DNA of 64,000 nucleotides from contig NZ_JAJTBG010000014.1 in assembly GCF_021287045.1 (NCBI RefSeq), positions 1-64,000 of the forward strand. Direction: 5' to 3'. The position numbers and the translations under genes are program-made. Below are positions 29,542 to 40,178 of the stretch, in pieces (the first letter of the stretch is position 1; the number at the start of each line of letters is the position of its first letter). This DNA is from Oryzomicrobium sp. (GTDB taxonomy: Bacteria > Pseudomonadota > Gammaproteobacteria > Burkholderiales > Rhodocyclaceae). The notes beneath the pieces were generated by a model that did no database searches, had not been told where the DNA came from, and was given only the letters and a program-made list of their open reading frames with translations.

Positions 29542-29598
29542 GGTTATTGTCGCGGTTTTAATGACGGTTCGATTAGGACGCACAGGGGCGGCAACGGT

Positions 29599-32400
29599 TC
29601 ATTGCGCGGCGAAGACATGCTGCCACAGGGCGGTCACGGCGGCGATGTGGCTGGCCACCGAGTCCTTGGCGATGCGTGCCTTGGGGGCGTTGTTGAGGCG
29701 CTTGGCGTGTTGCAGGCGGCGGTATTCCCGGTAGGCGCGGCGCGCCCCTTCGGCCAGGTCGGCGGGGATCAGGCCCAGGTCGGCGGATATCTTCAGGAGG
29801 GCGATGTTGCCCAGGTTGCCGGTCAGCTCGGCATGGGCATGGGCGTAGCCGAGCACCAGGTACTGGACGATGAATTCCACGTCCACGATGCCGCCGGCGT
29901 CGTGCTTGATGTCGAACTCGGTATCTGTGCCGGTGGCCAGGTTGTCGCGCATCTTGTGGCGCATCGCCACCACCTCGTCGCGCAGGGCCTGGAGATCCCG
30001 GGGCTGGCGCAGCACTTCGACGCGGATGGCCTCGAAGGCTTCGCCCAGGGCCGGGTCGCCGGCGACGAAGCGGGCCCGGGTGAGGGCCTGGTGCTCCCAC
30101 ACCCAGGCGTGCTTGAGCTGGTAGTCGCGGAAGGCGGCGGTGGAGGTGACGATCAGGCCGGCGTCGCCGTTGGGGCGCAGGCGCAGGTCGGTCTCGAACA
30201 GGATGCCGGCCGGGGTGCGCGACGACAGCCAGGTGTTGATGCGCTGGGCGAGGCGGGCGTAGACCTCCTCGGCCTCCTGGGCCGGGTCGTCGTAGAGGAA
30301 GACGATGTCCAGGTCCGAGGCGTAGCCCAGTTCCTTGCCCCCCAGCTTGCCGTAGCCGATCACGGCGAAGGCCGGTTTGTCCCGGTGGCGCTGACGCAGG
30401 AAGCCCCAGCACAGTTCCAACACCGCCTGGACCAGGATGTCGGCCAGTTGCGAGAGGTTGTCGGAGAGCCGCTCCACCGTGAGCAGGCCGGCCAGATCCT
30501 GGGCGAGCAGGCGGAACACCTGGGCATGGTGGGCCTCGCGTAGCAGATCCATCTGCCGCTCGGCGTCGCCGGCGGTGTCGGCCAGATGGCGCGCCAGCTC
30601 GGCGCGGAAGGCGGTCCAGTCGGCCTGCCAATCCTCACGCACCTCGGTCAGGCGCGGGTCGAGCAGCACGTCGAGCAGGATCGGGTGGTGGTTCAGGTAG
30701 TCCGCCGCCCAGTGGGAGGCGCCGATCAGCTCGGCCACCTTCTGCCGCGCCAGGGGGTATTGCTGCAACAGGGCCAGGTAAGCGCCGCGCCGGCCGATGG
30801 TTTCGAGAAAGGCCAGGCAGCGGGCCAGGGTCTCGTCGGCCTCGGCGCCGGTCACCTGGCTGGCCGCCGCCGCCGCGTCGATCAGGCCCGGGGCCAGGGC
30901 GTCGAGACGTTCCCGGTTCTGGGTGGGCAGCTGCTGGTAGCGGCTGCCGGCGCGGAAGCGCTGGATCAGCGACAGGGTGTCGGCCGGGCGCCGGTAACCC
31001 AGGGCAGTGAGCTTGGCCGCCGCCACCTCGTCGTCCAGGCCGCCCTGCCACAGGGGCGCCGAGCCCTCGCACTCGGGGCGCTTGCCTTCCGGGTCGGCGA
31101 ACACCGCCTCGAAGTGGCGCGAGACGCGCTGGCGGTGGTCGTCGAGCACGGCGAGGAAATCGTCCCAGCCGGCAAAGCCCATGGAGGCGGCGAGGCGGGC
31201 CCGATCCTGGCCGCCGCCGCTCTCGATGCCGGGCAGACGGTGGGTCTGGGCATCCTCGAACCATTGCAGGCGGTGCTCGACCCGGCGCAGGAAGTCGTAG
31301 GCCCGGGTCAGCTCGGCCACCGCGTCGGGGCTGAGGAAGTTGCGCTCGGCCAGGCGGGCGAGCACTTCCAGGGTCGGCTTGACCTGCAACTGGGAGTCGC
31401 GGCCGCCGCGGATGAGCTGGAACACCTGGGCGATGAACTCGATCTCGCGGATGCCGCCGGGGCCGAGCTTGACGTGATCGGCCATGTCCTTGCGCGCCAC
31501 CTCGCGGCGGATCTGGGCGTGCAGGTCGCGCATGGCGTTGATGGCGCCGAAGTCCAGGTACTTGCGGAAGACGAAGGGGCGCACCACCTGGGCCAGGGCC
31601 TGGGCGTGGCAGGTCTGGCACAGGTCGTTCATCACCCGGCCCTTGATCCAGGCGTAGCGCTCCCACTCCCGCCCCTGGGTGATAAAGTAGTTTTCCAGGG
31701 AATCCAGTGAGCACACCAGGGGGCCGGAATCGCCGTTGGGGCGCAGGCGCATGTCCACGCGGAACACCCGGCCGTCGCCGGTGACATCGTCGATGGCGTT
31801 GATCAGCCGCTTGCCCAGGCGCGAGAAGAAGTCGTAGTTGTCGAGGCCCTTGTCGGTCTGGCCTTCCTCCGGATAGACGAAGATCAGGTCGATGTCCGAC
31901 GAGACGTTGAGCTCCCTCCCCCCCAGCTTGCCCATGCCCACCACCGCCAGGGTGAGGGCCTGGCCGTCGGCGCCCCGGGGCTCGCCGTGCTGGGCGGCCA
32001 GGCCGGCGTGGAAGAAGGCCAGGGCGGCGTTTACCGTCACCTCGGCCAGGGAGGTCATGGTTTCCACCACCTCGGCCAGGGGCGCCAGGCCGGTCAGGTC
32101 GCGCACCGCCAGGTGGGCCATGGCGAAGGCGCGCAGGGCGCGCAGCTCGCGCTTGAGGGCGTCGTCGCCGTCCGCCGCCGCCAGTCGGGGCGCCAGCCAT
32201 TCGGCCAGGGCGTCCCGGTCGAGGGGTGCCTGCCAGCGGGCGGCCACCGCCTCCTCCAGGCCCGGGCGGGCGCCCAGCAGCCGTTCCAGAAAGCGGCTGT
32301 GGGCGACGGCGGTGGCGCGGGCGCTTGCCCAGTCGGTGGGGAGGGGCAACGGAGACGCGGTGGGGAGCGAGGCGGAGACGGGGAGGGGAGTGGGGTTCAT
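29599..32400 (-). CDS. glnE: Bifunctional glutamine synthetase adenylyltransferase/adenylyl-removing enzyme
   Basis: 933 residues, full length. GlnE adenylylates and deadenylylates glutamine synthetase in response to PII signals. Both nucleotidyltransferase domains are intact: GMGKLGGRELNVSSDIDLIF (about residues 154-173, deadenylylase) and GYGKLGGKELGYASDLDIVF (about 675, adenylylase). Each has the paired aspartates. The linker contains the conserved RLRPNGDSGPLV and KLGPGGIREIEFIAQ blocks. It is divergent from yhdP. No strong ribosome-binding site is seen. Confidence 0.96.
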   Translation of the reverse strand: MNPTPLPVSASLPTASPLPLPTDWASARATAVAHSRFLERLLGARPGLEEAVAARWQAPLDRDALAEWLAPRLAAADGDDALKRELRALRAFAMAHLAVRDLTGLAPLAEVVETMTSLAEVTVNAALAFFHAGLAAQHGEPRGADGQALTLAVVGMGKLGGRELNVSSDIDLIFVYPEEGQTDKGLDNYDFFSRLGKRLINAIDDVTGDGRVFRVDMRLRPNGDSGPLVCSLDSLENYFITQGREWERYAWIKGRVMNDLCQTCHAQALAQVVRPFVFRKYLDFGAINAMRDLHAQIRREVARKDMADHVKLGPGGIREIEFIAQVFQLIRGGRDSQLQVKPTLEVLARLAERNFLSPDAVAELTRAYDFLRRVEHRLQWFEDAQTHRLPGIESGGGQDRARLAASMGFAGWDDFLAVLDDHRQRVSRHFEAVFADPEGKRPECEGSAPLWQGGLDDEVAAAKLTALGYRRPADTLSLIQRFRAGSRYQQLPTQNRERLDALAPGLIDAAAAASQVTGAEADETLARCLAFLETIGRRGAYLALLQQYPLARQKVAELIGASHWAADYLNHHPILLDVLLDPRLTEVREDWQADWTAFRAELARHLADTAGDAERQMDLLREAHHAQVFRLLAQDLAGLLTVERLSDNLSQLADILVQAVLELCWGFLRQRHRDKPAFAVIGYGKLGGKELGYASDLDIVFLYDDPAQEAEEVYARLAQRINTWLSSRTPAGILFETDLRLRPNGDAGLIVTSTAAFRDYQLKHAWVWEHQALTRARFVAGDPALGEAFEAIRVEVLRQPRDLQALRDEVVAMRHKMRDNLATGTDTEFDIKHDAGGIVDVEFIVQYLVLGYAHAHAELTGNLGNIALLKISADLGLIPADLAEGARRAYREYRRLQHAKRLNNAPKARIAKDSVASHIAAVTALWQHVFAAQ

Positions 32401-32671
32401 GTAAAATGAAGAACTGATCAGGGCGAGGCAGGATGCGGGGTGCGGGGCGCTCGGGGGAACCTTCTCCGGCCGCGACGGGCTGCCGCAGCCGGCGGGGCGG
32501 AGAGCGCCATAAGGCGCCCCTGGTCGTGCCGCCGGAGCAAAGCCGCATCCTAGGGCGTGCTCCCCGCAGATTCAAGGCTGTATTGCCGCTGGCCTTGCTG
32601 CTGCCTCCCGATCGTTCCGCATCTGCCCTTCATATTCGCCGCCACCGCCTAGCCCGCCCGCTTTTTCCACC

Positions 32672-35600
32672 GTGACCGATCCCCGCCCCGACACCGACGC
32701 TTCCGCGCCCTCGCCGCAGCCGGCCGCCCTGCGCCGCCTGGTCTACCGGCGCACCGCCAGGTTGCGCCGTCCGGCGATGCGCCGTGTGCTGGAGGCCCTG
32801 TACTGGGCGGCGATGGGGGCGATCCTGCTGTTCTCGGCGGTGGCCTTGTTCCTGCGCTACTACGCCCTGCCCCGGGTGGAGGAATTCCGCCCCCAGATCG
32901 AGCAGGCCCTGTCCGGCGCCCTCAAGCGCCCGGTCACCCTGGGCAAGATCGAAGCCCGCTGGGAGCGGCTGCGCCCCGGCGTGACCTTGTCCGACCTGAC
33001 CCTGTCCGACGAATCCGGCCGGCCGGTGCTGACCCTGCCCCGGGTCGAGGCGGTGGTGGCCTGGCGTTCCCTGCCCCTGCTTTCCCTGCACCTGCACCGG
33101 CTGCTCATCGACGCGCCCGAGCTGCACATCCAGCGCGACCCCGACGGCAAGCTGCTGGTGGCGGGCATGCCCGTGTCCGCCGACAACGACGAGGGCGGCG
33201 CCAGCGACTGGGTACTGTCCCAGGATCTGATCGAAATCCGCCAGGCCCGCCTGGTCTGGGAGGACCGGCTGCGCAACGCCCCGGTCCTGGCCCTGGCCGG
33301 GGTGGATCTGCGCCTGCAAAACAGCCTGTCGGCCTTCGGACGCCACCGCTTCGGCCTGCGCGCCGATCCGCCGGCCGGGGTGGCGAGCCGCATCGAAGTG
33401 CGCGGCGACCTGTCCACCCGGGACCTGACCCGGCCGTCGACCTGGAAGGGCACCCTCTACGCCAACCTGGACGACACCGACCTGGCGGCCTGGAACTTGT
33501 GGCTCGACCTGCCCCTGGAACTGCACCGGGGCCGGGGCGGGGTGCGTTTGTGGCTGGACTTCGACCGGGGCACGGTGGCCTCCGCCGCCGCCGACCTGCG
33601 CCTGGCGGACGTGGACCTGCGGGTCAGTCCCCGGCTGCCGGCCCTGGACGTGGACGCCCTGGCCGGCCGGATCGGCTACCGGCGCTTGGGGGACGGCCTG
33701 CCTTTGCAGGAGGTGCGTGCCCGGGGCCTGACCCTGGCCGCCAGCGCGCCGGATGCCGGGGAGCGCGGCGAGAGCGGCAAGCATGACGCCGCCAAAAGCG
33801 CCGCCGGCCGGGTGGTGATCCCGCCCACCGACTTCACCCTGGCCTGGCGTATGGACGACCAGGACACCTATCTGGAAGCCTCGGCCAGCCGCCTGGAACT
33901 GGACGGCCTGGCCCGCCTGGCGCGGCGCCTGCCCCTGCCCGACCAGGCCCTGGCCCTGCTCGACGAGGCCCGCCCCCGGGGGCTGCTGCGCGAGGCCCAG
34001 GTGCGCCTCGACCGCAAGGGCCAGGCCCCCGCCGACTACAGCTACCGGGTGCGCTTCGAGCAGCTCGGCATGGCGCCCCTGGGGGCCGTGCCCGGCGCCA
34101 GCGGGCTGTCCGGCCTGATGGAAGGGCGCCAGGACAGCGGCCGCCTGACCCTGGATTCCCATGGCGCCCACCTGCTGCTGCCCCGGGTCTTCCCCGATCC
34201 GGATCTGGCCTTCGACCAGTTGAGCGCGGCCATCGGCTGGACCGTGGAGCGTCGGGCCGGGGCGCCGGCTCAGGTGGGCGTGACCCTGGAAAAAGTGGCC
34301 TTCGCCAACGCCGACGCCGCCGGCAGCGCCCGGGGCACCTACCGCTACACCGGCCAGGGCGGCGGCGTCATCGACCTGGGGGCCGAGTTGACCCGGGCCC
34401 GGGGCGACGCGGTGTGGCGCTACCTGCCCAACACGGTCGGCGAGGATGCCCGGGTCTGGCTGCGCCGCGCCATCACCGCCGGCCACGCCACCAACGGCCG
34501 GCTCGTGCTCAAGGGCGACCTGGACCGCTTCCCCTTCCGCGGCAACGCCGGCGGCCAGTTCCTGGTCACCGGCGACATCCACCAGGCCCGCCTGGAGTAC
34601 GCCGACGGCTGGCCCGCCATCGACGGCATCGAAGGCAGCCTGCGTTTCGAGGGCGAGCGCATGACCATCCGCGCCAAGGACGGCCACATCCTGGCCGCTC
34701 GCCTGCCCCAGGTGGAAGCGACCATCCCCGACCTGGAGGCGCCGGAAGAGCTGCTCGTCATCAAGGGTCGGGCCGAGGGCCCCACCGCCGCCTTCCTCGA
34801 CTTCGTCGAGCAGAGCCCGGTGGGCAACCGCATCGACCACTTCACCGAGGACATGCGCGCCCAGGGCAACGGCGGCCTGGACCTGGACATCCGCATGCCC
34901 CTGCGCAAGGTGACGGACACCACCGTCGCCGGTCAGTACGAATTCCGCGACAACCAGCTCGCCGTGGTGTCCGGCCTGCCGCCCCTGACCCGGGTCAACG
35001 GCAAGCTCGCCTTCACCGACCAGGGCATTTCCATCCGCGCCATCACCGGCCAGTTCATGGGCGGCCCGGTGACCGTGGAGGCCCGCTCCGAGGCGGAACG
35101 GGTGCGGGTCGGCTTCCGCGGCAGCGCCACCGTGGCCGAGGCGCGGCGGGCGTGGCAGGACGTGCTGCCGGGCCCCTTCTTCGACGCCCTGTCGGGCCAG
35201 GCCGCCTACCGGGGCGAGGTGCGGGTGAAAAAGCGCAGCGCCGAGGTGGTGGTGGACAGCGACTTGAAGGGCGTCGCTTCCAGTTTGCCGGCGCCCCTCA
35301 ACAAATCCGCCGCCGATGTCCTGGCCTTGCACGTGGAGCGCTCCCGGATTCCCGGCACCACGCCCCTGGACCAGTTGAAGATCCAGGTCGGCCGCGTCGC
35401 CAGCGTCACCTTGCAGCAGCGCACCGGCCCCGACGCTCCCCTGGAGCGGGGCGTGGTGACCATCGGCGAAGGGGCGGCGGCGACCCTGCCGACCCGGGGG
35501 CTGGGGGTGTCGATCGCCGTGCCGCGCTTCGACGTGGCCGAGTGGAAGCGCCTCGCCGACGACGGCAAGGACGGCGGCGCCGGCGGTGCCTCGCTGCCCA

Positions 35601-36802
35601 CGGTGGTCAACCTGCGCACGCCGGAACTGATCCTGTCCGGCCGACGCTTCCACGACGTCACCCTGCGTGCCCAGCCCCAGGCCGGCGGCGTTTCGGGCCG
35701 GGGCGACGGGCCGCCGGTCCTCGCCGCCCAGCTGTCGTCGAAGGAGGTGGACGGCCAGCTGTCCTGGGAAGGTCCCGGTGCCAATCTGCCCAACGGCCGT
35801 CTGGTGGGGCGCTTCAAGCAGATCACCCTGCCCGAGTCGGAAGTGAAGAGCGCCCTGTCCGGCGAGGGAGATGCCCTGACCCGCCTGCCGGCCCTGGATA
35901 TTTCCGCCGAGAATTTCGTCTATGAAGGCCGGCGCCTCGGTCGCCTCGACCTGCGTGCCGCCAACGAGGCCCGCAGCGGTTCCGGGGCCGCCGCCGTAGC
36001 GCCGCCCTGGCGCATCGACCGGCTGGCCCTGTCTGGCGCCGACGGCCAGATCGCCGCCAGCGGCCGCTGGCGCCCGCCTGCCGGCGCCGACCGGGGCGAG
36101 ACCCGCCTCGACGTGGCGGTGGAAGCCTCCGACATCGGCAAGTTCCTCGCCCGCCTCGGCCAGCCCGACGCGGTGCGGCGCGGCCAGGGCAAGCTGACCG
36201 GCCGCCTGTCCTGGGTCGGCAGCCCCGCTGACCTGGACGTGGCCAGCCTGTCCGGCCAGTTGCACGTGGAGGCGGAGAAGGGCCAGTTCGCCAAGATCGA
36301 GCCGGGGGCGGGCAAGCTCCTCGGCCTGCTGTCGCTGCAAGCCCTGCCGCGGCGCGTCACCCTGGATTTCCGCGACATCTTCTCTGAGGGCTTCGCCTTC
36401 GAGTCGATCAGCGGCGACGTGACCCTGGACCGGGGCCGGGCGCGCACCAGCGACCTGCTCATCGACGGCCCGGCGGCGCGCATCAAGCTGGGCGGCGAGG
36501 TGGATCTGGACAAGGAAACCCAGAATCTCAAGGTGACGGTGCAGCCGTCCCTGACCAACGCCGTGGCCCTGGGGGTGGCGGTGGTCAACCCGGTAATCGG
36601 CGCCGCCGCCTACCTGGCGCAGAAGGTGTTGCAGAATCCGATCGAAAAGGTGTTTTCCTTCGACTACCGGGTGACCGGAACCTGGGCCGATCCCAAGGTC
36701 GAAAAGGAAGGGCGCCGCCCCGCCGTCTTCCCCGCCCACGATGGCGAGGCGCCGGGCGCCGCCCCTTCCGCCGAAAGCAAGGACAGCAAGGACGCAAAAT
36801 GA
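32672..36802 (+). CDS. yhdP: YhdP family (AsmA-like) envelope lipid-transport protein
   Basis: 1376 residues with an N-terminal membrane anchor (about residues 45-66) and then a very long beta-rich periplasmic part. The C-terminus carries the YhdP signature (TLDFRDIFSEGFAFESISGD, NPIEKVFSFDYRVTGTW). YhdP, TamB and YdbH are bridge-like proteins implicated in phospholipid movement to the outer membrane. It starts with GTG at 32672. Its stop overlaps the next start as ATGA, so translation is coupled to the amidase gene. The glnE-yhdP-nitrilase-tldD order is common in betaproteobacteria. Confidence 0.92.
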   Translation: MTDPRPDTDASAPSPQPAALRRLVYRRTARLRRPAMRRVLEALYWAAMGAILLFSAVALFLRYYALPRVEEFRPQIEQALSGALKRPVTLGKIEARWERLRPGVTLSDLTLSDESGRPVLTLPRVEAVVAWRSLPLLSLHLHRLLIDAPELHIQRDPDGKLLVAGMPVSADNDEGGASDWVLSQDLIEIRQARLVWEDRLRNAPVLALAGVDLRLQNSLSAFGRHRFGLRADPPAGVASRIEVRGDLSTRDLTRPSTWKGTLYANLDDTDLAAWNLWLDLPLELHRGRGGVRLWLDFDRGTVASAAADLRLADVDLRVSPRLPALDVDALAGRIGYRRLGDGLPLQEVRARGLTLAASAPDAGERGESGKHDAAKSAAGRVVIPPTDFTLAWRMDDQDTYLEASASRLELDGLARLARRLPLPDQALALLDEARPRGLLREAQVRLDRKGQAPADYSYRVRFEQLGMAPLGAVPGASGLSGLMEGRQDSGRLTLDSHGAHLLLPRVFPDPDLAFDQLSAAIGWTVERRAGAPAQVGVTLEKVAFANADAAGSARGTYRYTGQGGGVIDLGAELTRARGDAVWRYLPNTVGEDARVWLRRAITAGHATNGRLVLKGDLDRFPFRGNAGGQFLVTGDIHQARLEYADGWPAIDGIEGSLRFEGERMTIRAKDGHILAARLPQVEATIPDLEAPEELLVIKGRAEGPTAAFLDFVEQSPVGNRIDHFTEDMRAQGNGGLDLDIRMPLRKVTDTTVAGQYEFRDNQLAVVSGLPPLTRVNGKLAFTDQGISIRAITGQFMGGPVTVEARSEAERVRVGFRGSATVAEARRAWQDVLPGPFFDALSGQAAYRGEVRVKKRSAEVVVDSDLKGVASSLPAPLNKSAADVLALHVERSRIPGTTPLDQLKIQVGRVASVTLQQRTGPDAPLERGVVTIGEGAAATLPTRGLGVSIAVPRFDVAEWKRLADDGKDGGAGGASLPTVVNLRTPELILSGRRFHDVTLRAQPQAGGVSGRGDGPPVLAAQLSSKEVDGQLSWEGPGANLPNGRLVGRFKQITLPESEVKSALSGEGDALTRLPALDISAENFVYEGRRLGRLDLRAANEARSGSGAAAVAPPWRIDRLALSGADGQIAASGRWRPPAGADRGETRLDVAVEASDIGKFLARLGQPDAVRRGQGKLTGRLSWVGSPADLDVASLSGQLHVEAEKGQFAKIEPGAGKLLGLLSLQALPRRVTLDFRDIFSEGFAFESISGDVTLDRGRARTSDLLIDGPAARIKLGGEVDLDKETQNLKVTVQPSLTNAVALGVAVVNPVIGAAAYLAQKVLQNPIEKVFSFDYRVTGTWADPKVEKEGRRPAVFPAHDGEAPGAAPSAESKDSKDAK

Positions 36803-37659
36803 CTTCCACCGCTTCTTCCCTCGCGCCGGTGCGCCTGGCCGCCGCGCAGATGGTGTCCGGCCCCCGGGTCGCCGACAACCTGAAAACCGCCGGCCGCCTG
36901 GTGGCCGAGGCCGTGGCCCAGGGCGCGACCCTGGTGGCCCTGCCCGAGTACTTCCCGATCATCGGGGCCTCAGACGCCGACAAGGTGGCGGCCCGGGAGA
37001 AGGACGCCGAGCAGGGCGGCGGCGGGCCAATCCAGGACTTTCTGGCCGAGACCGCGGCGCGCCACGGCATCTGGCTGATCGGCGGCTCGGTGCCCCTGGA
37101 GGCCTCCGCCCCGGACAAGATGCGCAACAGCAGCGTTGCCTACGGTCCGGACGGCAAGCGGGTGGCGCGCTACGACAAGATCCACCTGTTCGGCTTCCAG
37201 AAGGGTGCCGAGCGCTATGACGAGGCCGCCACCATCGAGGCCGGCGACACCCCGGTGGCCTTCGATACGCCCTTCGGCCGGGTCGCCCTGTCGATCTGCT
37301 ACGACCTGCGCTTTCCCGAGCTGTACCGGCGCCTGGCCGGCGGCGTGGATGGCAACGACAAGCCGGTGGACCTGATCGTCATGCCGGCGGCCTTCACCGA
37401 GACCACCGGCCGCGCCCACTGGGAAATCCTGCTGCGCGCCCGGGCCATCGAAAATCAGTGCTACCTGCTGGCCGTGGGCCAGGGCGGCCGCCACGAAAGC
37501 GGCCGGGAGACCCACGGCAACAGCATGGTGGTGGGCCCCTGGGGCGACATCCTGGACCGCAAGCTGAAAGGCCCGGGGGTGGTGATCGCCGATTTCGACC
37601 CCACCTATCTGGCCGAGGTGCGCGCCAGCCTGCCCGCCCTCAAGCACCGGGTGCTGTGA
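36799..37659 (+). CDS. Nitrilase-family amidohydrolase (Nit1-like, deaminated glutathione amidase)
   Basis: 286 residues with the carbon-nitrogen hydrolase triad: glutamate in ALPEYFPII, lysine in RYDKIHLFGF and cysteine in SICYDLRFPELY. The Nit1 branch hydrolyses deaminated glutathione, a by-product of transaminases. Synteny with yhdP and tldD supports this branch. The start overlaps the yhdP stop by 4 nt. Confidence 0.92.
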   Translation: MTSTASSLAPVRLAAAQMVSGPRVADNLKTAGRLVAEAVAQGATLVALPEYFPIIGASDADKVAAREKDAEQGGGGPIQDFLAETAARHGIWLIGGSVPLEASAPDKMRNSSVAYGPDGKRVARYDKIHLFGFQKGAERYDEAATIEAGDTPVAFDTPFGRVALSICYDLRFPELYRRLAGGVDGNDKPVDLIVMPAAFTETTGRAHWEILLRARAIENQCYLLAVGQGGRHESGRETHGNSMVVGPWGDILDRKLKGPGVVIADFDPTYLAEVRASLPALKHRVL

Positions 37660-37802
37660 GTCTTTTCCCGCCACGCGGCCGCCTGCCGGGTCGCGCCGTC
37701 ACATACCGTTGCGCGCCGGCCGCGCCCCTGCGCTAAGCTGTTTCCGGGCCCGATGCAGGATTCTGTATCCGCGATCCCGCCCGAATCGAATCTGGAGTTT
37801 CC

Positions 37803-39284
37803 ATGAGCAAGAAAGCCACCGCCACCCGCACCGCCGCTGCCAATCCCCTGGCGGTCGCCGACAGCCTGCTGCTGGCCCCCTTCGACCTGTCCGAATCCAC
37901 CCTGGACAAGGTGTTCACCCAGCTTAACGCGCCGGGCGTGGACGACGCCGACCTGTACTTCCAGTACACCCGCTCCGAGTCCTGGGCCCTGGAAGAGGGC
38001 ATCGTCAAATCCGGTAGCTTCAACATCGACCAGGGCGTCGGCGTGCGCGCCGTGTCCGGCGAAAAGACCGCCTTCGCCTACTCCGACGACATCGGCCTGG
38101 CGGCCCTCAGCGACGCCGCCGCCGCGGTGCGCTCGATCACCGCCGCCGGCCAGAACAAGCGGGTTGCCGCCGGTCAGCGCCGCCGCAATCTGGTGGACGG
38201 CCGCGCCCTGTACGCCGCCCAGGACCCCCTGGCCTCCCTGCCGGCGGAAGCCAAGGTCAAGCTGCTGGAGCGGCTCGAAGCCTTCGCCCGGGCCTGCGAT
38301 CCCCGGGTCACCCAGGTGATGGCCTCCCTGGCCGGCGAATACGACGTGGTGCTGGTGATGCGCGCCGACGGCCGTCTGGCCGCCGACGTGCGTCCCCTGG
38401 TGCGGGTCGGCATCACCGTCATCGTCGAGGACAACGGCAAGCGCGAGCAGGGCCACGCCGGGGGCGGCGGTCGCTTCGACTACGGCTACTTCGACGAGGC
38501 CATGCTCGACCGCTACGCCCGGGAGGCGGTGCACCAGGCGGTCACCAACCTGGACGCCCGCCCGGCGCCCGCCGGCCCCATGACCGTGGTGCTCGGCCCG
38601 GGGTGGCCCGGCATCCTGCTGCACGAGGCGGTGGGCCACGGCCTGGAGGGCGACTTCAACCGTAAGGGCAGCTCGGCCTTTGCCGGCAAGCTGGGCCAGC
38701 GGGTGGCGTCCAAAGGCGTCACCGTGGTGGACGATGGCACCATCCCCGACCGGCGCGGCTCCCTCAACATCGACGACGAGGGCAACCCGACCCAGCGCAC
38801 CGTGCTGATCGAGGACGGCATCCTCAAGGGCTACATGCAGGACAGCCTCAACGCGCGCCTGATGGGCGTCGCCCCCACCGGCAACGGCCGGCGCGAATCC
38901 TTCGCCCACCTGCCCCTGCCGCGCATGACCAACACCTACATGCTGGCCGGCGACAAGTCGCCGGAAGAGATCATCAAGTCGGTGAAGAAGGGCGTCTACG
39001 CGGTGAACTTCGGCGGCGGCCAGGTGGACATCACCAACGGCAAGTTCGTCTTCTCGATGAGCGAAGCCTACTGGGTCGAGAACGGCAAGATCATGTACCC
39101 GATCAAGGGCGCCACCCTGATCGGCAACGGCGCCGACGCGCTCACCCACGTCAAGATGGTGGGCAACGACATGGCCCTCGATTCCGGCGTCGGCACCTGC
39201 GGCAAGGAAGGCCAGAGCGTGCCCGTGGGCGTCGGCATGCCCACCGTGCGCATCGACGGCCTGACCGTGGGCGGCACCGCCTGA
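37803..39284 (+). CDS. tldD: Metalloprotease subunit TldD
   Basis: 493 residues. TldD, with TldE/PmbA, forms a cytosolic metalloprotease that trims unfolded peptides and matures some ribosomal peptides. The zinc motif [11 protein letters not shown] and the C-terminal [19 protein letters not shown] block are present. TGGAG precedes the ATG. The partner gene tldE is not in this window. A lipoprotein gene starts 3 nt after the stop. Confidence 0.95.
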   Translation: MSKKATATRTAAANPLAVADSLLLAPFDLSESTLDKVFTQLNAPGVDDADLYFQYTRSESWALEEGIVKSGSFNIDQGVGVRAVSGEKTAFAYSDDIGLAALSDAAAAVRSITAAGQNKRVAAGQRRRNLVDGRALYAAQDPLASLPAEAKVKLLERLEAFARACDPRVTQVMASLAGEYDVVLVMRADGRLAADVRPLVRVGITVIVEDNGKREQGHAGGGGRFDYGYFDEAMLDRYAREAVHQAVTNLDARPAPAGPMTVVLGPGWPGILLHEAVGHGLEGDFNRKGSSAFAGKLGQRVASKGVTVVDDGTIPDRRGSLNIDDEGNPTQRTVLIEDGILKGYMQDSLNARLMGVAPTGNGRRESFAHLPLPRMTNTYMLAGDKSPEEIIKSVKKGVYAVNFGGGQVDITNGKFVFSMSEAYWVENGKIMYPIKGATLIGNGADALTHVKMVGNDMALDSGVGTCGKEGQSVPVGVGMPTVRIDGLTVGGTA

Positions 39285-39287
39285 GCC

Positions 39288-39845
39288 ATGGCCGATTCCA
39301 CCCCGCTCAGCAAAACCCCGCGCCAGTCGGGGATCTCCAGAGGGTGTGCCGCGAAAGCCGCGCCCCTGCTGGTTCTTGGCGTGGTCCTGCTGGCGGGCTG
39401 CGCCAGTCCTGCCCCTTCGACCCCTGCCTTGCCCCGGGCCGGCACCGAGACGGTGATCGCCCCGGCCCCCCCGCCGGTGCCGCCCAAGCCGCCCATGACC
39501 TGGGACGAGGTCAAGCAGCGGGTCAAGGAAAAGAAGAGCGTGGACGAGATCGTCGGCGAGGCCCGGGTGCGCGGCGGCGACCTGGACTTGCCCCCGGCCA
39601 AGGTCCTCGAACTGACCCGGCAGGGCCTGCCCGTGGCCGTGCTGGAGGGCATCTACGCCCTGCGCCAGTCGGCCCGGGAGACGGACTGCGCCAGCCGCCT
39701 GCTGCAACGCGAGCAGGAGCTGGGCCGGGACGTCCAGCAGCGCGAGGCGCAGATTTTCCAGCAGGGCTACCAGCAAGGCACCCTGGTCTGCCGCGACCCC
39801 TTCTACGGCCCCCCCTTCCCGCGCTGGCCCTACCGGCGCTGGTAA
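39288..39845 (+). CDS. Putative lipoprotein of unknown function
   Basis: 185 residues. A long polar N-terminus (about 22 residues) precedes a hydrophobic core and a lipobox LLAGC (Cys near residue 38). A proline-rich linker (APPPVPPKPPM) and an alpha-helical domain rich in charged residues follow. The tail is rich in Pro, Tyr, Arg and Trp. It is therefore probably anchored in the envelope. The function is unknown. The long N-region before the signal core is unusual, and repeat copy H (39311-39338) encodes part of it. The true start could lie further downstream, but no alternative has a good ribosome-binding site. Confidence 0.65.
   Translation: MADSTPLSKTPRQSGISRGCAAKAAPLLVLGVVLLAGCASPAPSTPALPRAGTETVIAPAPPPVPPKPPMTWDEVKQRVKEKKSVDEIVGEARVRGGDLDLPPAKVLELTRQGLPVAVLEGIYALRQSARETDCASRLLQREQELGRDVQQREAQIFQQGYQQGTLVCRDPFYGPPFPRWPYRRW
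39311..39338 (+). repeat. Dispersed element, copy H (start of the lipoprotein gene)
   Basis: ACCCCGCGCCAG followed by GGGGATCT. It is closest to copy G in sequence. It lies inside the atypical N-terminal extension. Confidence 0.45.
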
Positions 39846-40178
39846 GCCGGTCCGTCCGGCCGCTTGCGGAGCGAGCGTGGTGCCATGCCGCGCTTGTCTT
39901 CTCGCCTGGGCGTTGAGCTTTTCACGCCCCACCGCTTCCGTTTCGCCTTGATAAGCACGGCCTGGGGGGGGGCTGTGCCTGGCCCGATCGTCGGTACCGC
40001 AGGCTTTCCGGGCAATTCTGGGATGGCCGATACGAGCGATGCTCGTCGGCGGTGGAACAGCCTGTCAGTAAAAATTACTCTTTTTGCATAATGTTGCCGG
40101 TATATTGGCCCCACGAACCTGCCGACGGGATGGCAGCGTGCCCTCGTCCGGCTGGCTTACCCTGCAAAAGGAGTTGTC
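39846..40178. other. Intergenic region before the DUF4157 gene
   Basis: 333 bp without a supported gene. The last 120 bp are AT-richer (about 40060-40110) and contain the short inverted repeat AGTAA-AAA-TTACT at 40068-40080 and a CATAAT at 40087-40092. Both are plausible parts of the promoter of the next gene. A small imperfect hairpin (CGAGC-GAT-GCTCG) lies near 40033-40046. Confidence 0.5.
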
